Positions 62,578-64,000 of a stretch of DNA of 64,000 nucleotides are shown one piece after another; position 1 is the stretch's first letter; every line of letters starts with the position of its first letter. Source of the DNA: Paraburkholderia sp. BL25I1N1 (GTDB lineage Bacteria > Pseudomonadota > Gammaproteobacteria > Burkholderiales > Burkholderiaceae); assembly GCF_003002025.1 (NCBI RefSeq), contig NZ_PVZB01000022.1, positions 1 through 64,000 of the forward strand, written 5' to 3'. The notes beneath the pieces were generated by a model that worked only from the letters and a program-made list of their open reading frames with translations, was not told the origin of the DNA and did not search any database. The position numbers and the translations under genes were made by a program.

Positions 62578-64000
62578 GTCGCGAAGTGTTGATGCTGGTG
62601 GATGCGCTGGCACGCGAGAAGAACGTCGACAAAGACGTGGTATTTGCCGCGCTCGAGGCGGCCCTCGCTTCGGCCTCCAAGAAACTCTTCGAAGAAGACG
62701 CGGATATTCGCGTCCAGATCGATCGTGAAAGCGGCGAACACGAAACGTTTCGACGCTGGAAAGTGGTGCCGGACGAAGCCGGCTTGCAGGAGCCGGATCA
62801 GGAAATCCTGCTGTTCGAAGCACGCGAACAGAAGCCCGAGATTCAACTCGACGAGTTCATCGAGGAACCGGTGCCGTCGATCGAATTCGGCCGTATCGGC
62901 GCGCAGGCCGCCAAGCAGGTGATCCTGCAGAAGGTGCGCGACGCCGAACGTGAACAGATCCTGAACGATTTCCTCGAGCGCGGCGAGCACATCATGACCG
63001 GCTCGGTGAAGCGTCTCGACAAGGGCAACTTCATTGTCGAAACCGGCCGTGTCGAAGCGCTGCTGCGTCGCGACCAGCTTATTCCGAAGGAAAACCTGCG
63101 CGTGGGCGACCGCGTGCGCGCCTACATCGCGAAGGTCGATCGCACCGCGCGCGGTCCGCAGATCGAACTGTCGCGTACGGCGCCCGAGTTCCTGATGAAG
63201 CTGTTCGAGATGGAAGTGCCGGAAATCGAACAAGGCCTGCTGGAAATCAAGGCGGCCGCGCGCGATCCGGGCGTGCGCGCAAAGATCGGTGTGGTCGCGT
63301 ACGACAAGCGCATCGATCCGATCGGCACCTGCGTCGGCATTCGCGGTTCGCGCGTGCAGGCGGTGCGTAACGAGCTCGGTGGCGAAAACGTCGACATCGT
63401 GCTATGGTCGGAGGATCCCGCACAGTTTGTGATCGGCGCGCTCGCGCCGGCAGCCGTCCAGTCGATCGTCGTCGATGAAGAAAAACATTCGATGGACGTC
63501 GTCGTAGACGAAAACGAACTGGCGGTCGCGATCGGCCGCAGCGGCCAGAACGTGCGTCTTGCCAGCGAACTCACCGGCTGGCAGATCAACATCATGACGC
63601 CGGACGAATCTGCGCAAAAGCAGAATCAGGAACGTGGCGTTTTGCGTGACCTGTTCATGGCGCGTCTCGATGTCGACGAAGAAGTCGCTGACATCCTGAT
63701 CGACGAAGGCTTTACGAGCCTCGAAGAGATTGCCTATGTGCCGCTCAACGAAATGCTCGAAATCGAAGCGTTCGACGAAGACACCGTCCACGAACTGCGT
63801 AACCGCTCGCGCGACGCGCTGTTGACGCAGGCAATCGCGAATGAAGAAAAGGTCGAAAATGTAGCGCTCGACCTGAAGAGCCTGGACGGCATGGACGCCG
63901 ACCTGCTCGCCAAGCTGGCCGAACATCAGATCCAGACGCGCGACGAACTCGCCGAGCTGGCTGTGGATGAACTGGTCGAGATGACCGGAATGGAAGAGGA
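62574..64000 (+). CDS. nusA: Transcription termination/antitermination protein NusA (3' end beyond window)
   Basis: RNA polymerase-associated factor. 475 codons are visible of an expected 490 or so. The N-terminal domain (REVLMLVDALAREKNVDKDV) is followed by S1 (RGEHIMTGSVKRLDKGNFIV), KH1/KH2 (VGIRGSRVQAVRNELGGENV; AIGRSGQNVRLASELTG) and the two C-terminal acidic repeats of proteobacterial NusA. It runs off the right edge without a stop. ATG overlaps the rimP stop. Confidence 0.96.
   Translation, partial: MSREVLMLVDALAREKNVDKDVVFAALEAALASASKKLFEEDADIRVQIDRESGEHETFRRWKVVPDEAGLQEPDQEILLFEAREQKPEIQLDEFIEEPVPSIEFGRIGAQAAKQVILQKVRDAEREQILNDFLERGEHIMTGSVKRLDKGNFIVETGRVEALLRRDQLIPKENLRVGDRVRAYIAKVDRTARGPQIELSRTAPEFLMKLFEMEVPEIEQGLLEIKAAARDPGVRAKIGVVAYDKRIDPIGTCVGIRGSRVQAVRNELGGENVDIVLWSEDPAQFVIGALAPAAVQSIVVDEEKHSMDVVVDENELAVAIGRSGQNVRLASELTGWQINIMTPDESAQKQNQERGVLRDLFMARLDVDEEVADILIDEGFTSLEEIAYVPLNEMLEIEAFDEDTVHELRNRSRDALLTQAIANEEKVENVALDLKSLDGMDADLLAKLAEHQIQTRDELAELAVDELVEMTGMEE

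Overview
The window reads as a chromosomal segment of a high-GC betaproteobacterium, most likely Paraburkholderia or Burkholderia. The evidence is gene content and order (scpB-rluB-rimP-nusA, recC-recB-recD, catA-benABCD, mdtABC), the protein sequences, and a palindromic intergenic repeat near the left edge of a kind I remember from Paraburkholderia genomes. I saw no rRNA, tRNA, CRISPR array, prophage or complete insertion sequence. Species assignment is inference.

Layout. 0-8.3 kb: mdtA-mdtB-mdtC, a tripartite RND efflux operon on the minus strand. 8.6-12.2 kb: an IclR-type regulator, a structured intergenic region that may encode a small RNA, a small His/Pro-rich exported protein and an MFS transporter. 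12.2-13.7 kb: an MscS channel fused to a cyclic-nucleotide-binding-like domain. 14-19.8 kb: a benzoate module, with a BenM/CatR-like LysR regulator divergent from catA-benA-benB-benC-benD. BenABC makes the benzoate cis-diol, BenD oxidises it to catechol and CatA opens the ring to cis,cis-muconate; the later steps and a transporter are not in the window. 20.5-24 kb: a loosely packed run of small unknown proteins, an LprI-like protein and a LysR relic. 24.2-26.1 kb: a CrcB fluoride channel behind a recognisable fluoride riboswitch, and a lone Amt ammonium transporter behind a sigma-54-type promoter and an NtrC-like box.

26.5-36.1 kb: an orphan CHASE3 histidine kinase, a DJ-1/PfpI protein, a lipoprotein, an Rrf2-family regulator and a NAD(P)-binding oxidoreductase that share a 19-bp palindrome, a large MscS channel (YbiO type), and a cysteine-dioxygenase-like gene divergent from an Lrp/AsnC regulator. 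36.1-38.7 kb: a FUSC/YccS-type inner-membrane protein. 38.9-48.1 kb: recC-recB-recD with ATGA start/stop overlaps between genes, followed by an 8-bp tandem repeat. 48.2-58.1 kb: mixed housekeeping and small genes (VC0807-like membrane protein, ArfB ribosome rescue factor, EAL phosphodiesterase, ABM monooxygenase, YdcF-like protein, an orphan DUF4096 transposase-like gene, a LysR regulator and an aminotransferase). 58.4-64 kb: the conserved scpB-rluB-rimP-nusA block, with nusA running off the right edge.

The strongest new-looking material is regulatory: three BenM-type sites at the ben promoter, paired Rrf2 operators, the crcB riboswitch, the sigma-54/NtrC layout before amt, a possible attenuator before rimP-nusA, and a possible structured RNA at 9.7-9.9 kb. 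I found no convincing undescribed multi-gene system. The least explained proteins are the MscS-cNMP fusion with an altered phosphate-binding cassette and the 20.5-24 kb group of small genes. All functional calls come from reading the sequence, not from searches.
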